Of a stretch of 54,655 nucleotides of DNA, positions 19,162 to 28,715 are shown in pieces. Under the pieces are notes generated by a model. The model was not told the origin of the DNA and did no database searches. It saw nothing but the letters and a program-made list of their open reading frames with translations. The position numbers were made by a program, and so were the translations under genes. Origin of the DNA: Candidatus Auribacterota bacterium (GTDB taxonomy: Bacteria > Auribacterota > Tritonobacteria > UBA1439); NCBI GenBank assembly GCA_026392015.1, contig JAPLCW010000105.1:1-54655 (forward strand), in the 5' to 3' direction. The first letter of the stretch is position 1, and each line of letters opens with the position of its first letter.

Positions 19162-20295
19162 TTATCGTCCAAGGGTCTTCCGGAAGCGCAGGGAGCTCAA
19201 GGTGATTACACCAAGGCCAATGATCAGCAGGGCGAGCAGCGGCTGCCACAGGATACTGATCCCGATCCCCTTCAAGAATATCCCCCTCAGGATGACAAGG
19301 TAGTAGCGCAGGGGATTCAGATAGGTGATGTACTGAATGGCAACGGGCATGTTCTGGATCGGATACATGAAACCGGAGAGCAGGTTCGCAGGGAAGAAAA
19401 ATAGGAAGGTGGACAGCATCGCCTCCTGCTGTGTTGCGGAGAGTGTCGAGATGAATAGCCCCACCCCCAGGCTGGTCAGCAGATAGACCATCGTCGATAC
19501 GAGGAGGAAGACGACGCTGCCGCGAAGGGGGATCTGGAACCAGAGGACCCCTATGGAAGTGATGAATACAACCTGAATCAGGGCGATGATGGCGAACGGG
19601 GTGAGCTTCCCGAGGATGAGCTCGATCGGCCGCAACGGGCTCACGATCAGCTGTTCCATCGTGCCGATCTCCTTTTCCCTGACGATGGACATCGAGGTCA
19701 GGAGCAGCGTCATCACCGATATGATGAGCGCGATCACGCCGGGTATGTAGTAGTTCCTCGATTCGAGATTTTCGTTGAACCATGCGCGGTCCCGCGTATC
19801 CACGCTCGGATACGCATTAATCCGCTTCATATAGATCATTGCCCTGTCCTGCAGAATATCGTTGGAGTAACGCTGGATGATCTGGTTGGCGTAGGAAAGT
19901 ATGATCCCCGCGGTGTTCGAATCCGTTGCGTCTAGGATGATCTGGAGCTGCGCGCTCCTGTTCCCCTCGATGTCCCGCCCGAAGCCGCGATCAAAGCGGA
20001 GCACCGCGCTGACACGCGCCTTGTTGATCAGGCGGTTTTGCTCCGCGTCCGTCGCAATATAAAATTTCGCGTGGAAGTATTGCGAATAGGTGAACGCCCT
20101 GATGACGTCGCGGCTCTCCTTGGTGTTGTCCAGGTCGTAGATCGCGGTCGGGACGTTGCGGACATCCGTGTTCGCCGCATAGCCGAAGATTATCATCTGT
20201 ATCAAGGGAGTTACAAAGATGGTCATCCGCATGCGCGGGTCGCGCATGACTTGCCGGAACTCCTTGATGAGGATGCTTTTTATTCGCTCAAACAT
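19162..20295 (-). CDS. ABC-2 type permease (YbhR-like)
   Basis: 377 residues from MFERIKSILIKEFRQ at 20295; the 38 codons upstream include repeat-derived sequence and are not family-like. Topology is typical for ABC2_membrane_3: one N-terminal membrane segment, a periplasmic domain of about 140 residues (VPTAIYDLDNTKESRDVI, DATDSNTAGIILSYANQII), then five C-terminal segments with the EKEIGTMEQLIVSPLRPIELILGK coupling region and NLLSGFMYPIQNMP. It pairs with the permease at 20461-21591 to form the membrane channel of a drug/small-molecule exporter of the YbhGFSR kind. Upstream (20300-20335) are GTGTAAAGTTT-type short repeats. Confidence 0.88.
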   Translation of the reverse strand: MFERIKSILIKEFRQVMRDPRMRMTIFVTPLIQMIIFGYAANTDVRNVPTAIYDLDNTKESRDVIRAFTYSQYFHAKFYIATDAEQNRLINKARVSAVLRFDRGFGRDIEGNRSAQLQIILDATDSNTAGIILSYANQIIQRYSNDILQDRAMIYMKRINAYPSVDTRDRAWFNENLESRNYYIPGVIALIISVMTLLLTSMSIVREKEIGTMEQLIVSPLRPIELILGKLTPFAIIALIQVVFITSIGVLWFQIPLRGSVVFLLVSTMVYLLTSLGVGLFISTLSATQQEAMLSTFLFFFPANLLSGFMYPIQNMPVAIQYITYLNPLRYYLVILRGIFLKGIGISILWQPLLALLIIGLGVITLSSLRFRKTLGR

Positions 20296-20460
20296 GTTTA
20301 CCGCAGTCGAAAGTGCAAAGTGTAAGGTGTAAAGTTTGTTCTCTTTTCCCCCTTCTGTGACGAATCTCTTAATCCCCCTCCCCTTCAAGAAAAGAAGAAA
20401 GTAGAGCATTCACACAGAATGGAAGAGAACCAAAGATCAGTGTGCATACCTGAGTCATCG

Positions 20461-21591
20461 CTATGCCACCTTCTTTTTGAACTTTCTCTTCGCCAACGTT
20501 ACCATGATTGCCGCGTAGAGGAACAAAAAGACGGATTGCAGCCATAGATCTCTAATCCCCACGCCCTTCAGATAAATCCCCCGCAAAATAACTATATAAT
20601 AGCGCGCCGGGATGAGGTAGGTAACCGCCTGTATGGCTACCGGCATGTTCCATATTGGGTAGAGGAATCCGGAGAGCAGAAACGTCGGCATGAAAGTGGT
20701 GAGCATGGCCATCTGGCTTGCCAGGAGCTGGCTCCTGGCGGCAATTGAAATGTAGATTCCCATTGCCAGGGCTCCGGTAAGGAACAGACTGCTCAACGCG
20801 AAGAGGAGGAGCAGGCTTCCCCTTATGGGGACGCCGAAAATAAACTTCGCCGCCACTACGGAGAGCAATAGATCGAAAAATCCGATGCAGAAGTAGGGAA
20901 TGAACTTCCCCACAATGAGCTCTCCGGGCTTCACGGGCGTGGCGATCAGTTGCTCCATGGTGCCCCGCTCCCATTCTCTCGCAACGGTCATCGATGTGAG
21001 GAGCGCCGCTATGATCGTGATGATGACGACGATGAGCCCGGGAACGATGAAAATTCTGCTCTCAAAATTGGGATTAAACCACGGGCGGGGACGGAAGTTG
21101 ACCGGTTCGGGATTCACGATGCTCATGTTCTGGAGGGCGTGCATGAGGTTATTCCGGTTATAGGTCGCTACCACGCTGGCTATATAGCCGCGGGCGATCG
21201 TGGCCGTGTTGGAATCGCTTCCGTCTATCAGAAACTGCACCGGTGCCTGTTCGTTCGACCTGATATCGCGCGAAAAATCCTTCGGCAGCACCATGGCGAT
21301 GAGCGCTTTCCCATGGTCGATCTGTTCGACCATATCGGGGTAGTTATCGTAGTAGCCGATGATCTGGAAGTAGCGGGAATTCCTGAAGTTGAGGATGAAG
21401 TTTTTTGCGGTCTGAGAGTTATCCTGGTCCCAAATCACCATGGGAACGTTGTCCACATCGAGAGTGAGTGCGTAGCCGAAGAGAATCAGCAGGAGCACCG
21501 GGATTGCGATCCCGAGCGCAAGACTCCTCGGGTCGCGGCTTATCTGAATGAACTCCTTCTTGGCGAGCGCGCGAATTCTTCTCCGGTTCAC
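20461..21591 (-). CDS. ABC-2 type permease (YbhS-like)
   Basis: 376 residues. The start is GTG at 21591 with AGGAGGGG seven bases upstream. It has the same fold and motif order as its neighbour: KKEFIQISRDPRSLALGIAIP, the periplasmic domain (VPMVIWDQDNSQTAKNFI, DGSDSNTATIARGY), then REWERGTMEQLIATPVKPGELIVGK and FLLSGFLYPIWNMP. The two permeases are clear paralogues and presumably form the heterodimeric membrane part of the exporter. Confidence 0.9.
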   Translation of the reverse strand: MNRRRIRALAKKEFIQISRDPRSLALGIAIPVLLLILFGYALTLDVDNVPMVIWDQDNSQTAKNFILNFRNSRYFQIIGYYDNYPDMVEQIDHGKALIAMVLPKDFSRDIRSNEQAPVQFLIDGSDSNTATIARGYIASVVATYNRNNLMHALQNMSIVNPEPVNFRPRPWFNPNFESRIFIVPGLIVVIITIIAALLTSMTVAREWERGTMEQLIATPVKPGELIVGKFIPYFCIGFFDLLLSVVAAKFIFGVPIRGSLLLLFALSSLFLTGALAMGIYISIAARSQLLASQMAMLTTFMPTFLLSGFLYPIWNMPVAIQAVTYLIPARYYIVILRGIYLKGVGIRDLWLQSVFLFLYAAIMVTLAKRKFKKKVA

Positions 21592-21889
21592 TCACCCCTC
21601 CTCTTGACTGCTACGCAACAGATATCACAGTGCGGACCCAGGCCACAACCAAATCTATCTGTGTGTATCGGTGCTATATCTGTGTTTATCTGTGATGCAC
21701 ATTTAAGACTTAACGAGAACCACAGATCCACACAGATAAAGCACTACACTGCGAAATAATGAGTTGCAGATTTAGATCTAAGAACCTTTGCCAAAAAAGC
21801 GAACATTCTTGAGTTAGTAGTAAAGAGAAATCCCCCCCTGTATATCCTCGGTGTTCCCTCTGGCTCACAAAGGCTGCAATGTCAGCCCC
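21592..21889. other. Intergenic gap with an ATCTGTG-word inverted repeat
   Basis: Around 21652-21745 the words ATCTATCTGTGTGTATC, ATCTGTGTTTATCTGTG and, inverted, CACAGATCCACACAGATAAAG form an imperfect palindrome. No gene lies here. The gap separates the ATPase gene from the permease gene, so the exporter may not be one uninterrupted transcript. Confidence 0.6.
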
Positions 21890-22846
21890 TCAGCTCGAAG
21901 CCTGTGGCGCATCATAATTTTCGATGAGTGACACAAATACGTCCTCGAGCGAAGGCGGGATTTTTCGCACCGTGTAGCCGCTGACCTTTGCCTCCTGGAA
22001 CATATCGCGGATCATCGGCGCAACCTTCTCAGCGTCGTCCACTACGGCGTGAATGTCGGTGCCGAACAAGGCCGTCTCTTCGACTCCCGCAATAGTATCC
22101 AGTTTCCCCGCCCACTCCTCCGAGTCGGAGACCCGCACCTCGAGAACGTCTTTCTTCATGAGTTTGGTTTTCATCTCCTCCGGTGTCCCCATCGCAATGA
22201 TCGTGCCGCGATAGATGAGTGCCATGCGGTCGCAGTTCTCTGCCTCGTCCATGTAGTGTGTGGTGACAAAGACCGTTACGCCGCTTTTCGCCATCGTTTT
22301 GATCGTGTCCCAGAAGTTGTTTCTGGTAATCGGGTCAACGCCGGAGGTGGGCTCATCCAGGAATATGATGCTGGGACGATGCATGATGGCGCAGCCGAGA
22401 GCGAGCCTCTGTTTCCAGCCCCCCGAGAGGGTCTTTGTCAGATGTGTGCGGAACTCCCCAATGTCGGCGGTGTGTATAATCTCCTCTTTCCGTGCCTCCT
22501 TCTCGGCGCGGGGGATCTTGTAGATGCCGCTATAAAAGTTGATATTCTCCTCGACCGTAAGGTCGTCGTAGAGGGAAAATTTCTGAGACATATAGCCGAT
22601 ATTCTTTTTGATATTTCTTTGCTCCCGGACAATGTCGAATCCCCCGACCCGCCCCGATCCGGAAGTCGGGGGGATTATCCCGCACAGCATCCGTATGGTG
22701 GTGGATTTCCCTGCCCCGTTCGGGCCCAGGAAACCGAATATCTCCCCCCGACGCACCTGGAAGTTGATACGGTTCACCGCGGTGAACTCGCCGAACTTCT
22801 TCTCCAGGTCGCGGACCTCGACTGCAATAGCACCGTCAACAACCAT
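21890..22846 (-). CDS. ABC transporter ATPase, exporter subunit (YbhF C-half-like)
   Basis: 318 residues from the ATG at 22846 (GAGAGG upstream); 15 upstream codons are open but unsupported. All nucleotide-binding motifs are present: Walker A GPNGAGKS (41-48), Q-loop MSQKFSLYDDLTVEENI, signature LSGGW (140-144), Walker B IIFLDEP and the switch His in TTHYMDEAE (H197). A C-terminal extension of about 90 residues (DVLEVRVSDSEEW..., PPSLEDVFVSL) is typical of ABC-2 exporter ATPases. It corresponds to the catalytically complete half of a YbhF-type double ATPase, here a separate gene. Confidence 0.9.
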   Translation of the reverse strand: MVVDGAIAVEVRDLEKKFGEFTAVNRINFQVRRGEIFGFLGPNGAGKSTTIRMLCGIIPPTSGSGRVGGFDIVREQRNIKKNIGYMSQKFSLYDDLTVEENINFYSGIYKIPRAEKEARKEEIIHTADIGEFRTHLTKTLSGGWKQRLALGCAIMHRPSIIFLDEPTSGVDPITRNNFWDTIKTMAKSGVTVFVTTHYMDEAENCDRMALIYRGTIIAMGTPEEMKTKLMKKDVLEVRVSDSEEWAGKLDTIAGVEETALFGTDIHAVVDDAEKVAPMIRDMFQEAKVSGYTVRKIPPSLEDVFVSLIENYDAPQASS

Positions 22847-22889
22847 AAGCCTCTCGCCTCGATTTTTTGAGTCAGGAACTAATCCGTTC

Positions 22890-22966
22890 AAGTGATTGAG
22901 TGATTAAGTAATTAAGTGATTAGTTGTTTCGCCCAATCACTTAATTGCTCAATTACTTAATCACCC
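22890..22966. repeat. Inverted repeat of AGTGATTAAGTAATT words
   Basis: AAGTGATTGAGTGATTAAG and following words (22890-22923) pair with CCCAATCACTTAATTGCTC and following words (22932-22966). It fills the gap between the two ATPase genes and could act as an attenuating or processing hairpin. Confidence 0.75.
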
Positions 22967-23713
22967 CTAAGGGGATTTGGGATATTTTTCTTCCTGTTCT
23001 TTTATAATAGAAATAAACGCCTCCTCGAGGGTCTTCGCATTTCTGCTCCTCTTTATCGCGTCAGGGACATCGCACATGAGGATCTTTCCCTTATGGATCA
23101 GCCCCACCCGCTTGCAGCGCTCCGCCTCATCCAGGTAGGAGGTGGAGAAGAGGATGCTCACCCGCTCCTTCAGGAGTCCATAAAGGATCTGCCAGAAGTC
23201 CCTCCGCGAGACTGGATCCACTCCGTTCGTCGGCTCATCGAGGAAGAGAACCTTCGGGGTATGGATGAGGGAGCACGCGAGGCCGAGTTTCTGCTTCATC
23301 CCTCCGGAGAGGTTGCCCGCGAGCCGTTCCTTGAACGGCGTCAGGCCGCTGAAGCCGAGGAGACGCTCGATCTTCGCGTCCCGCTCGGCGCCCGATACGC
23401 AGTAGATGTCGGCGTAGAAATTGATGTTCTCCATCACGGTGAGATCCTCGTAGAGCCCGAAGCGCTGGGACATGTACGCGATCTGCTCCTTCAGCGCCTC
23501 GGATTCTTTGACGATATGCTTGCCGGAGACCCAGCCGTCCCCCGAGGTGGGGTCGAGTATCCCGGTGAGGAGCCGCATGGTGGTGGTTTTGCCGGCGCCG
23601 TCAGGTCCGACGAGGCCGAATATCTCTCCCTCCTCGATTTCGAGAGAGAGATTGTCGACAGCCGTCATGGAGCCGAATTTTTTAGTGAGATTTACCGTCT
23701 TGATTGTGGCCAT
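22967..23713 (-). CDS. ABC transporter ATPase, exporter subunit with degenerate switch (YbhF N-half-like)
   Basis: 248 residues from the ATG at 23713 (MATIKTVNLTKKFG); no clear ribosome-binding site. Walker A is GPDGAGKT (36-43), the signature LSGGM (135-139), and Walker B VLFLDEP is intact. The switch/H-loop His is replaced by Ser (FSTSYLDEAE, S192), a change I recall from the N-terminal half of YbhF/RbbA-type double ATPases. The expected complex is an asymmetric heterodimer with the ATPase at 21890-22846, in which this subunit forms the weaker site. The upstream gap is a palindromic repeat. Confidence 0.87.
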   Translation of the reverse strand: MATIKTVNLTKKFGSMTAVDNLSLEIEEGEIFGLVGPDGAGKTTTMRLLTGILDPTSGDGWVSGKHIVKESEALKEQIAYMSQRFGLYEDLTVMENINFYADIYCVSGAERDAKIERLLGFSGLTPFKERLAGNLSGGMKQKLGLACSLIHTPKVLFLDEPTNGVDPVSRRDFWQILYGLLKERVSILFSTSYLDEAERCKRVGLIHKGKILMCDVPDAIKRSRNAKTLEEAFISIIKEQEEKYPKSP

Positions 23714-23714
23714 A

Positions 23715-23872
23715 ATCAGCAATAAGCAGTAAGCGATAAGCGATAAGCAGCAGGCGATACGCAGTAAGGAATAGGCATTGATTCATGCTTATTCCGCGCT
23801 CAACAGCACAGGGCAAAATATTATTCATTGTCTGTAGTTAGTTGCTGCTTAAAGCTTACCGCTTACTGCTGT
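23715..23872. repeat. Palindromic repeat C (GTAAGCGATAAGC family), bipartite copy
   Basis: The left arm 23715-23775 holds CAGCAATAAGCAGTAAGCG and further AAGC words; the right arm 23843-23872 reads GCTGCTTAAAGCTTACCGC then TTACTGCTG. The right arm overlaps the end of the HlyD-type gene and encodes its last residues (AVSGKL) and stop codon. Related copies are at 28694-28754, 39229-39265, 42031-42096, 49066-49121 and 50080-50172. Confidence 0.75.
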
Positions 23873-24706
23873 AGCGGTATCTATGTACGCGTCCGCCGGC
23901 ATCCCGGGCTTGAAATCCAGACTTGAGTTGTCGACCCGCACTTTTATCCTATAGACGAGCTTCACCCTCTCCTCGGTGGTCTGGATATACTTGGGAGTGA
24001 ACTCCGCCTCCTGGGATATATAGGAGACCCAGCCGTCGTACCTTTTCCCTCTGTAGGTGTCCGTCATGACGTAAGCCTTCTGATTCAGCTTCACCCTCCC
24101 AAGATCGGTCTCATTGATGTATGCGGTGACCCAGATGTTGCTCAGGTCGATTGAGGTGAATACGGGAGCCCCCTCCTGTACTACCTCTCCCGGGAGGGCG
24201 CTTTTCACAAGGACGAAACCATTGAGCGGCGATGCAAGGTCGGCGAATCCCAGGCGTGTCTCCGCGAGTTCCATCGACGCGCGCGCATTGTCTTCATCCG
24301 CCTTGGTGGAGTCATTCTTGGTCTTGGCGGTGTCCCTTTCCTGCGCAGAAATGGAGCCTGCCTTTAGGAGATTTTCCGCGCGCTGGTAATCGACTTGAGC
24401 AAGCCAGTGGGTGTATTCCGCGGCTTTCAGCGCGGCTGCTTTCTCGTCCATGATCTTCGTCAGCTCATCTGTGTCGAGTCGCGCGACAATGTCTCCGACC
24501 TTGATGATCCGGCCCTCGTCGGTCAGCAGCTCCACAATCTGCCCGCCCACCCTGAAGGATATGCGCACGTCGTCCCCCTCGATAGTGCCGGAAACCTTGA
24601 CGATCCCGCGCGGCAAACCGTACTCTTCCCTGATAAATATGGAAATGCCCGCGATGACAATCACCACAATTCCGATGAGTATCGGCAGCTTGACTTTGTT
24701 TCGCAT
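23849..24706 (-). CDS. HlyD-family membrane fusion protein (YbhG-like)
   Basis: 285 residues. The ATG at 24706 follows AAGGAG. It has one N-terminal membrane anchor (about residues 7-25), a lipoyl/barrel-sandwich half (GTIEGDDVRISFRVGGQIVEL...EGRIIKVGDIVARLD), a short coiled-coil hairpin (about 75-160), the returning lipoyl half (ASPLNGFVLVKSALPGEVVQEGAPVFTSIDLSNIWVTAYINE) and a beta-barrel domain (RVKLVYRIKVRV...FKPGMPADAYIDT). It bridges the inner-membrane ABC exporter to the outer-membrane factor encoded upstream. Its last residues are supplied by a palindromic repeat. Confidence 0.9.
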   Translation of the reverse strand: MRNKVKLPILIGIVVIVIAGISIFIREEYGLPRGIVKVSGTIEGDDVRISFRVGGQIVELLTDEGRIIKVGDIVARLDTDELTKIMDEKAAALKAAEYTHWLAQVDYQRAENLLKAGSISAQERDTAKTKNDSTKADEDNARASMELAETRLGFADLASPLNGFVLVKSALPGEVVQEGAPVFTSIDLSNIWVTAYINETDLGRVKLNQKAYVMTDTYRGKRYDGWVSYISQEAEFTPKYIQTTEERVKLVYRIKVRVDNSSLDFKPGMPADAYIDTATAVSGKL

Positions 24707-24752
24707 AATGGGACTCCTTCCGGAAGAATGTCCATGGACTATCGACTATGTA

Positions 24753-26120
24753 CTATTTCACAGATCTCCCCATCGTTCTATCCAGGGCTGCTTGCGCCAT
24801 CTGGTAATCATAGATTCCCGAGGCGAGATTTTGCTCAACCTGGCTAAGGGCTACCATCGAGTCGAGAACGTTCAGGTTGGTGTCCACGCCGTTGTCGTAG
24901 CTGATGATGGATATGCTGAGCGCGTCCTGTGCCTGGACCACGCTGTCCCTTTGCGAGAGGATGACGGTTTCCGCCTGTCTCAGGTCGAGACAGGCGCGCC
25001 GGATATCGACAGCGATCTGATCCGTGATGTCCTCTTTCTTTAAAACAGCCTGTGCGTACTTGGACTTCGCCGCATCCACCTTCGCCTTTGTGGAGAAACC
25101 ATCGAATATCGGGATCGTCACCGCCGCCCCCGCATACCAGTTGTTATGCCTGGGATTAAACATATCCCCCAGGTTGTCCGATTGGTAGTACCAGTCGAAA
25201 TCTGCGGTGACCTGGGGCCTCCTGTAGGATCTCGCGATTTCAATCCCCCATTTCTCCACGTCGATGCCGAGGGATTTGACGATCATCTGGGGGCTATTCA
25301 GTGCAGCCTCTCCAAGGAACTCATCTTCCTTGATCGTGATCGGGAAATAGCTCAGCTTTTCTTGAGGCTGTATCTTATTGTAGACCTTGAGCCCGATCAG
25401 TTTATTCAGCTCGGCCATGATGAGTTCGATATCCTTCTGGGACTTCACGAGCGGCGGGGTCTGCAGGGAGACATACACACCCGATTGCAGCAGGTCGAAT
25501 CGCGACGACGTCCCCTGACTGAACTTGTTCTCCACATCATGGTAGTGCACCTGAGCCTGGCCGAGGATATTTCCGGCGATCCGCTCAGTTTCAAACGCGA
25601 GGAGGAGGCCGTAGTAGAGCCTCCTGGCATCGAACTCGGCATCGAGCTTTCGCGCGCGGAGGGTTTGCTCCTGGACCTTCAGGTTCACCTGCGACTGCTT
25701 CAGGTTCGCGATATTTCCTCCTCCGTTGAAGACGGATTCATTGGCCGACAGGGCGGTGTTGAAATTATTCTTATATCCGGTGAAGAGGCCCGGGTCCTTA
25801 TTTGTACTCTCCGCTGCTTCTCCCGGGAACGAGAGCACCGCGTCGTTGTGGGTGAAGGCCCCCCCCAGGTTCACCTGCGGGAGCATCTGGCTCACCGCCC
25901 CGAGTATGTTGGACTTTGCGATGCGGACTTCCCTTTCCTGAATCTGGATATCCTTGTTGTTCTTATACGCCAGTTCAATGGCCTTGGAGAGCGAGAGCGC
26001 AAAGGGGGAGGGCGGATCTGCCGCATAGGCATCCCTCACCGAGAGGAGAACAACGGAGCAGAGCAACAGAATTCCGGGAGCAACATTTTTGAGCATACCG
26101 ATCATGGACAGAGTTCTCAA
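24753..26120 (-). CDS. TolC-like outer membrane efflux protein
   Basis: 455 residues with a signal peptide (GILLLCSVVLLSVRDAYA). Two OEP repeats are recognisable: ALSLSKAIELAYKNNKDIQIQEREVRIAKSNI at the start of the first and AALNSPQMIVKSLGIDVEKWGIEIARSYRRPQV at the second, with the extended coiled-coil regions between. The TTG at 26120 has GGAG at suitable spacing; ATGs at 26105 and 26096 are alternatives and leave the signal peptide intact. First gene of the exporter operon (outer membrane factor, fusion protein, ATPase, ATPase, permease, permease, sensor). Confidence 0.9.
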   Translation of the reverse strand: MRTLSMIGMLKNVAPGILLLCSVVLLSVRDAYAADPPSPFALSLSKAIELAYKNNKDIQIQEREVRIAKSNILGAVSQMLPQVNLGGAFTHNDAVLSFPGEAAESTNKDPGLFTGYKNNFNTALSANESVFNGGGNIANLKQSQVNLKVQEQTLRARKLDAEFDARRLYYGLLLAFETERIAGNILGQAQVHYHDVENKFSQGTSSRFDLLQSGVYVSLQTPPLVKSQKDIELIMAELNKLIGLKVYNKIQPQEKLSYFPITIKEDEFLGEAALNSPQMIVKSLGIDVEKWGIEIARSYRRPQVTADFDWYYQSDNLGDMFNPRHNNWYAGAAVTIPIFDGFSTKAKVDAAKSKYAQAVLKKEDITDQIAVDIRRACLDLRQAETVILSQRDSVVQAQDALSISIISYDNGVDTNLNVLDSMVALSQVEQNLASGIYDYQMAQAALDRTMGRSVK

Positions 26121-26787
26121 GAGCGCACTCCGGCACTAGTAAATGGCAATGGGTCAGTCTTGAGGGGATCCAGCATAAAGCCTGGCCTCCTGCTTTCGCA
26201 GGAGTGACATGTTTTTAATTTGTACCCCAACGAGACTGAGGCGTTACTGTGAACGTAATTATACCACTGGCTCGCCGCATTGTCAGTGCTATAGGGAATA
26301 TTCTGGCAAGGCAGCAGTTACACAAGGTAGATAAACCACGGATGGACATCAGGACTTTCCCCGGTTTTTTCAAAAGATTAATAGCTCACCGCAGAGGCGC
26401 AGAGCACGCAAAGAGCGATCGCATATTTTGGGGAATCTCCTGATGAACATGGATGGACACGGATTATCTCACGTGATTCAATTATGGGGGGGGCATCTTG
26501 CCCCGATTATCGCGGCGGGAAGCCGCTCACACATTGTTTATCCGTGGGCATAATAAAGAACCGTATATTACAACAAAGTCAGCAGACCCCCCACGAGATC
26601 GAGACATTAGATTTTCAGGAGAACCGCGTGAATCGCGCCTGTCGGAGTGCACGGCTATGAAGCGATATCAGAGCGCGATGCGTCCTCAGGCACAAGAATT
26701 GAAATAACGTGACCCCGTTCAATATTTGTTATAATAATCGGACCTGAGCGCTTCCCAGGTTTTTATCTTTTTCTGCGGGAATAAGTT
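26121..26787. other. Divergent intergenic region between the exporter and LPS operons
   Basis: About 670 bp with no supported gene. It holds a CACCGCAGAGGCGCAGAGCA repeat word near 26389-26420, and a TATAAT hexamer at 26730-26735 without a good -35. Promoters for both divergent operons should lie here but I cannot define them. Confidence 0.5.
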
Positions 26788-27702
26788 ATGAGCAAAAATC
26801 CGACTCTCTGGAGGTATTATCCGGGATACCTCGCTGTCCGGTGGCTGTGCGGGTTGATGAGGCTTCTCCCCGAGCGCTGCGTGGAGAAGCTCTTCAGCGC
26901 CGCATCGGCCGTGGCGTATGCCGTCGATGCGAAACATAGAAAGCTCGCTCTCAGAAACCTCGACCTCGCTTTTGGCGATACCAAGAGCGAAAAAGAAAAG
27001 AAGGCGATTGCGAAAGGGTCGTTCAGGAACCTCTTTTTCATGGCGGCGGAATTTATTCTTGTGCCGAAGGTGGTCGGGCAGATCAACTCACGCATACAGG
27101 TTGTGCCCAATTATGATCCGGCCACACGCGCATTCTCCGATAAGCGCGGTGCCATCTTCATCGTCAGCCACTTCGGGAACTGGGAGATTCAGGCTCACAG
27201 GGGGATCTCCTTTTGCGAGCAGAGGCTCGCCTCGGTTGCGAGGCCGCTCAAGAACCCGCTTATCTACGACGAAATCGAGAAGCTGCGATGCTTCAACGGC
27301 GCGGTGATTCTGAGAAAAAAGTGGGTGGCTCGGGAGATCATTGAGAGGCTGGAGCGCAACTGGGGCGTGGCGATTCTCATGGACCAGTACTCGGGGAGAA
27401 ACGCACCGTTCGTTCCTTTCTTCGGCCAACCCGTATCCACCACGCCGGCGGTGGCGCGGTTCGCAATGAGGACGGGTGCGGCAGTGATCCCGGCCTTCAA
27501 TGTCCGTCAGCGGTTCGGATATCACCACCTCTGCATGTGCGATGAGATCCCTCTTGCGAAGACGGGGAACAAGGAGGCCGATATAATCGAGAATTGCACC
27601 CGCTTCAACCGCGTGATCGAGGAATGGGTGAGGCGCTACCCCGACCAGTGGCTCTGGATGCACCGGCGGTGGAGAAGGAAAAAGGCAGCATGGGAACCAT
27701 GA
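26788..27702 (+). CDS. Lipid A biosynthesis acyltransferase (LpxL/HtrB family)
   Basis: 304 residues. It shows the LpxL-type catalytic HX4E motif HFGNWE (H128-E133) in IVSHFGNWEIQAHRG, LKNPLIYDEIEKLRCFNG, a second block ILMDQYSGRNAPFVPFFGQPVSTTPAVARFA, and the terminal YPDQWLWMHRRWRRK typical of the family. An N-terminal membrane-associated segment lies near residues 10-45. It transfers a secondary acyl chain to lipid A at the inner membrane. It starts the LPS operon; the next gene overlaps its end by 13 nt. A second paralogue is at 37879-38832. Confidence 0.93.
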   Translation: MSKNPTLWRYYPGYLAVRWLCGLMRLLPERCVEKLFSAASAVAYAVDAKHRKLALRNLDLAFGDTKSEKEKKAIAKGSFRNLFFMAAEFILVPKVVGQINSRIQVVPNYDPATRAFSDKRGAIFIVSHFGNWEIQAHRGISFCEQRLASVARPLKNPLIYDEIEKLRCFNGAVILRKKWVAREIIERLERNWGVAILMDQYSGRNAPFVPFFGQPVSTTPAVARFAMRTGAAVIPAFNVRQRFGYHHLCMCDEIPLAKTGNKEADIIENCTRFNRVIEEWVRRYPDQWLWMHRRWRRKKAAWEP

Positions 27703-28715
27703 CGTATCCGTCCACGATCGTCATCCGCGGCACAAACTGGCTCGGCGATTCGGTCATCACAATCCCGGCGGTGAGGGCACTCAAAGCCCTCTTTCCGTCC
27801 GCTTCCATCGGCATGATCACGCCGGAGAATCTGGCGGAGCTGTGGGAGTGTGAGGATTCGGTCAACCATGTCATCTCTTTCCGGCGGCCGACGGGCCTTG
27901 GCGAAAAGGCGAGATTGATCCGCCGGATCCGTCTCGCGCGCTACGATCTCGGCATCCTCTTTCCGAACTCATTCGAGTCGGCGCTCTGGCTTTACCTCGG
28001 GGGGGTGCGGGAGCGCCTCGGCTACTCGACATGCGCACGCGGATTCTTGCTCACGCGAGGTGTGGCGGAGGCGCCGAGCGGCGGCCACCAGGTCCAGAGG
28101 TATCTTGACCTGGTGCGCACGCTCGGGCCTGTGCGCTCCGAATCGCTCCCTTCGATCGGGGTTCCTGCACGGCTCCGGAGCTGGGCGCGCGATCTTTTAG
28201 AGAAAGAGAGAATTGAAGTGGGCATTCCGCTCATCGGAATCAATCCCGGTTCAACCTATGGGAGCGCGAAGTGCTGGCCGGAGGAGAGATTTGCCGGGCT
28301 TGTCCGAATTCTCGGAGAGAAGGCCGGAGCGGCGGTTTTGGTCGTGGGGGGACAGCGGGAACGCGCGCTCGGTGACCGGATCTGTCAGGGCGCGAGGGGG
28401 CGCATTCTCAACATGGCGGGCAGAACCACGGTCATGCAGCTCGCCGCCCTCGTCGAGCTCTGCGCCGTGTGCGTGAGCAATGACACCGGGCCGATGCACC
28501 TCGCATGCGCCGTGGGGACGCCGGTCGTGGCGATCATCGGGTCCACCGACCCGGAGGCCACCGGGCCGTTGGGGAGGAGTGTGATCGTGCGCAGGAGGGT
28601 CGAGTGCGCGCCCTGTCTGAAGAGGGAATGCCCCACCGATCACCGGTGCATGAACGGCATATCGGTGGAGGAAGTGTTTAAGGCGGTGGAAACAGCTGTA
28701 AGCGATAAGCCGTAA
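27690..28715 (+). CDS. waaF: ADP-heptose:LPS heptosyltransferase II (GT9)
   Basis: 341 residues. The ATG at 27690 lies inside the end of the acyltransferase gene; a longer frame from 27594 is out of frame with that protein and not family-like. N-terminal RGTNWLGDSVITIPAVRALKALFP matches the WaaF signature, and GINPGSTYGSAKCWPEERFAGL and VSNDTGPMHLACAVGTPVVAIIGSTDP are the GT9 C-terminal blocks. It adds a core heptose. The last residues (AVSDKP) and the stop codon come from palindromic repeat C that begins at 28694. Confidence 0.88.
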   Translation: MGTMTYPSTIVIRGTNWLGDSVITIPAVRALKALFPSASIGMITPENLAELWECEDSVNHVISFRRPTGLGEKARLIRRIRLARYDLGILFPNSFESALWLYLGGVRERLGYSTCARGFLLTRGVAEAPSGGHQVQRYLDLVRTLGPVRSESLPSIGVPARLRSWARDLLEKERIEVGIPLIGINPGSTYGSAKCWPEERFAGLVRILGEKAGAAVLVVGGQRERALGDRICQGARGRILNMAGRTTVMQLAALVELCAVCVSNDTGPMHLACAVGTPVVAIIGSTDPEATGPLGRSVIVRRRVECAPCLKRECPTDHRCMNGISVEEVFKAVETAVSDKP

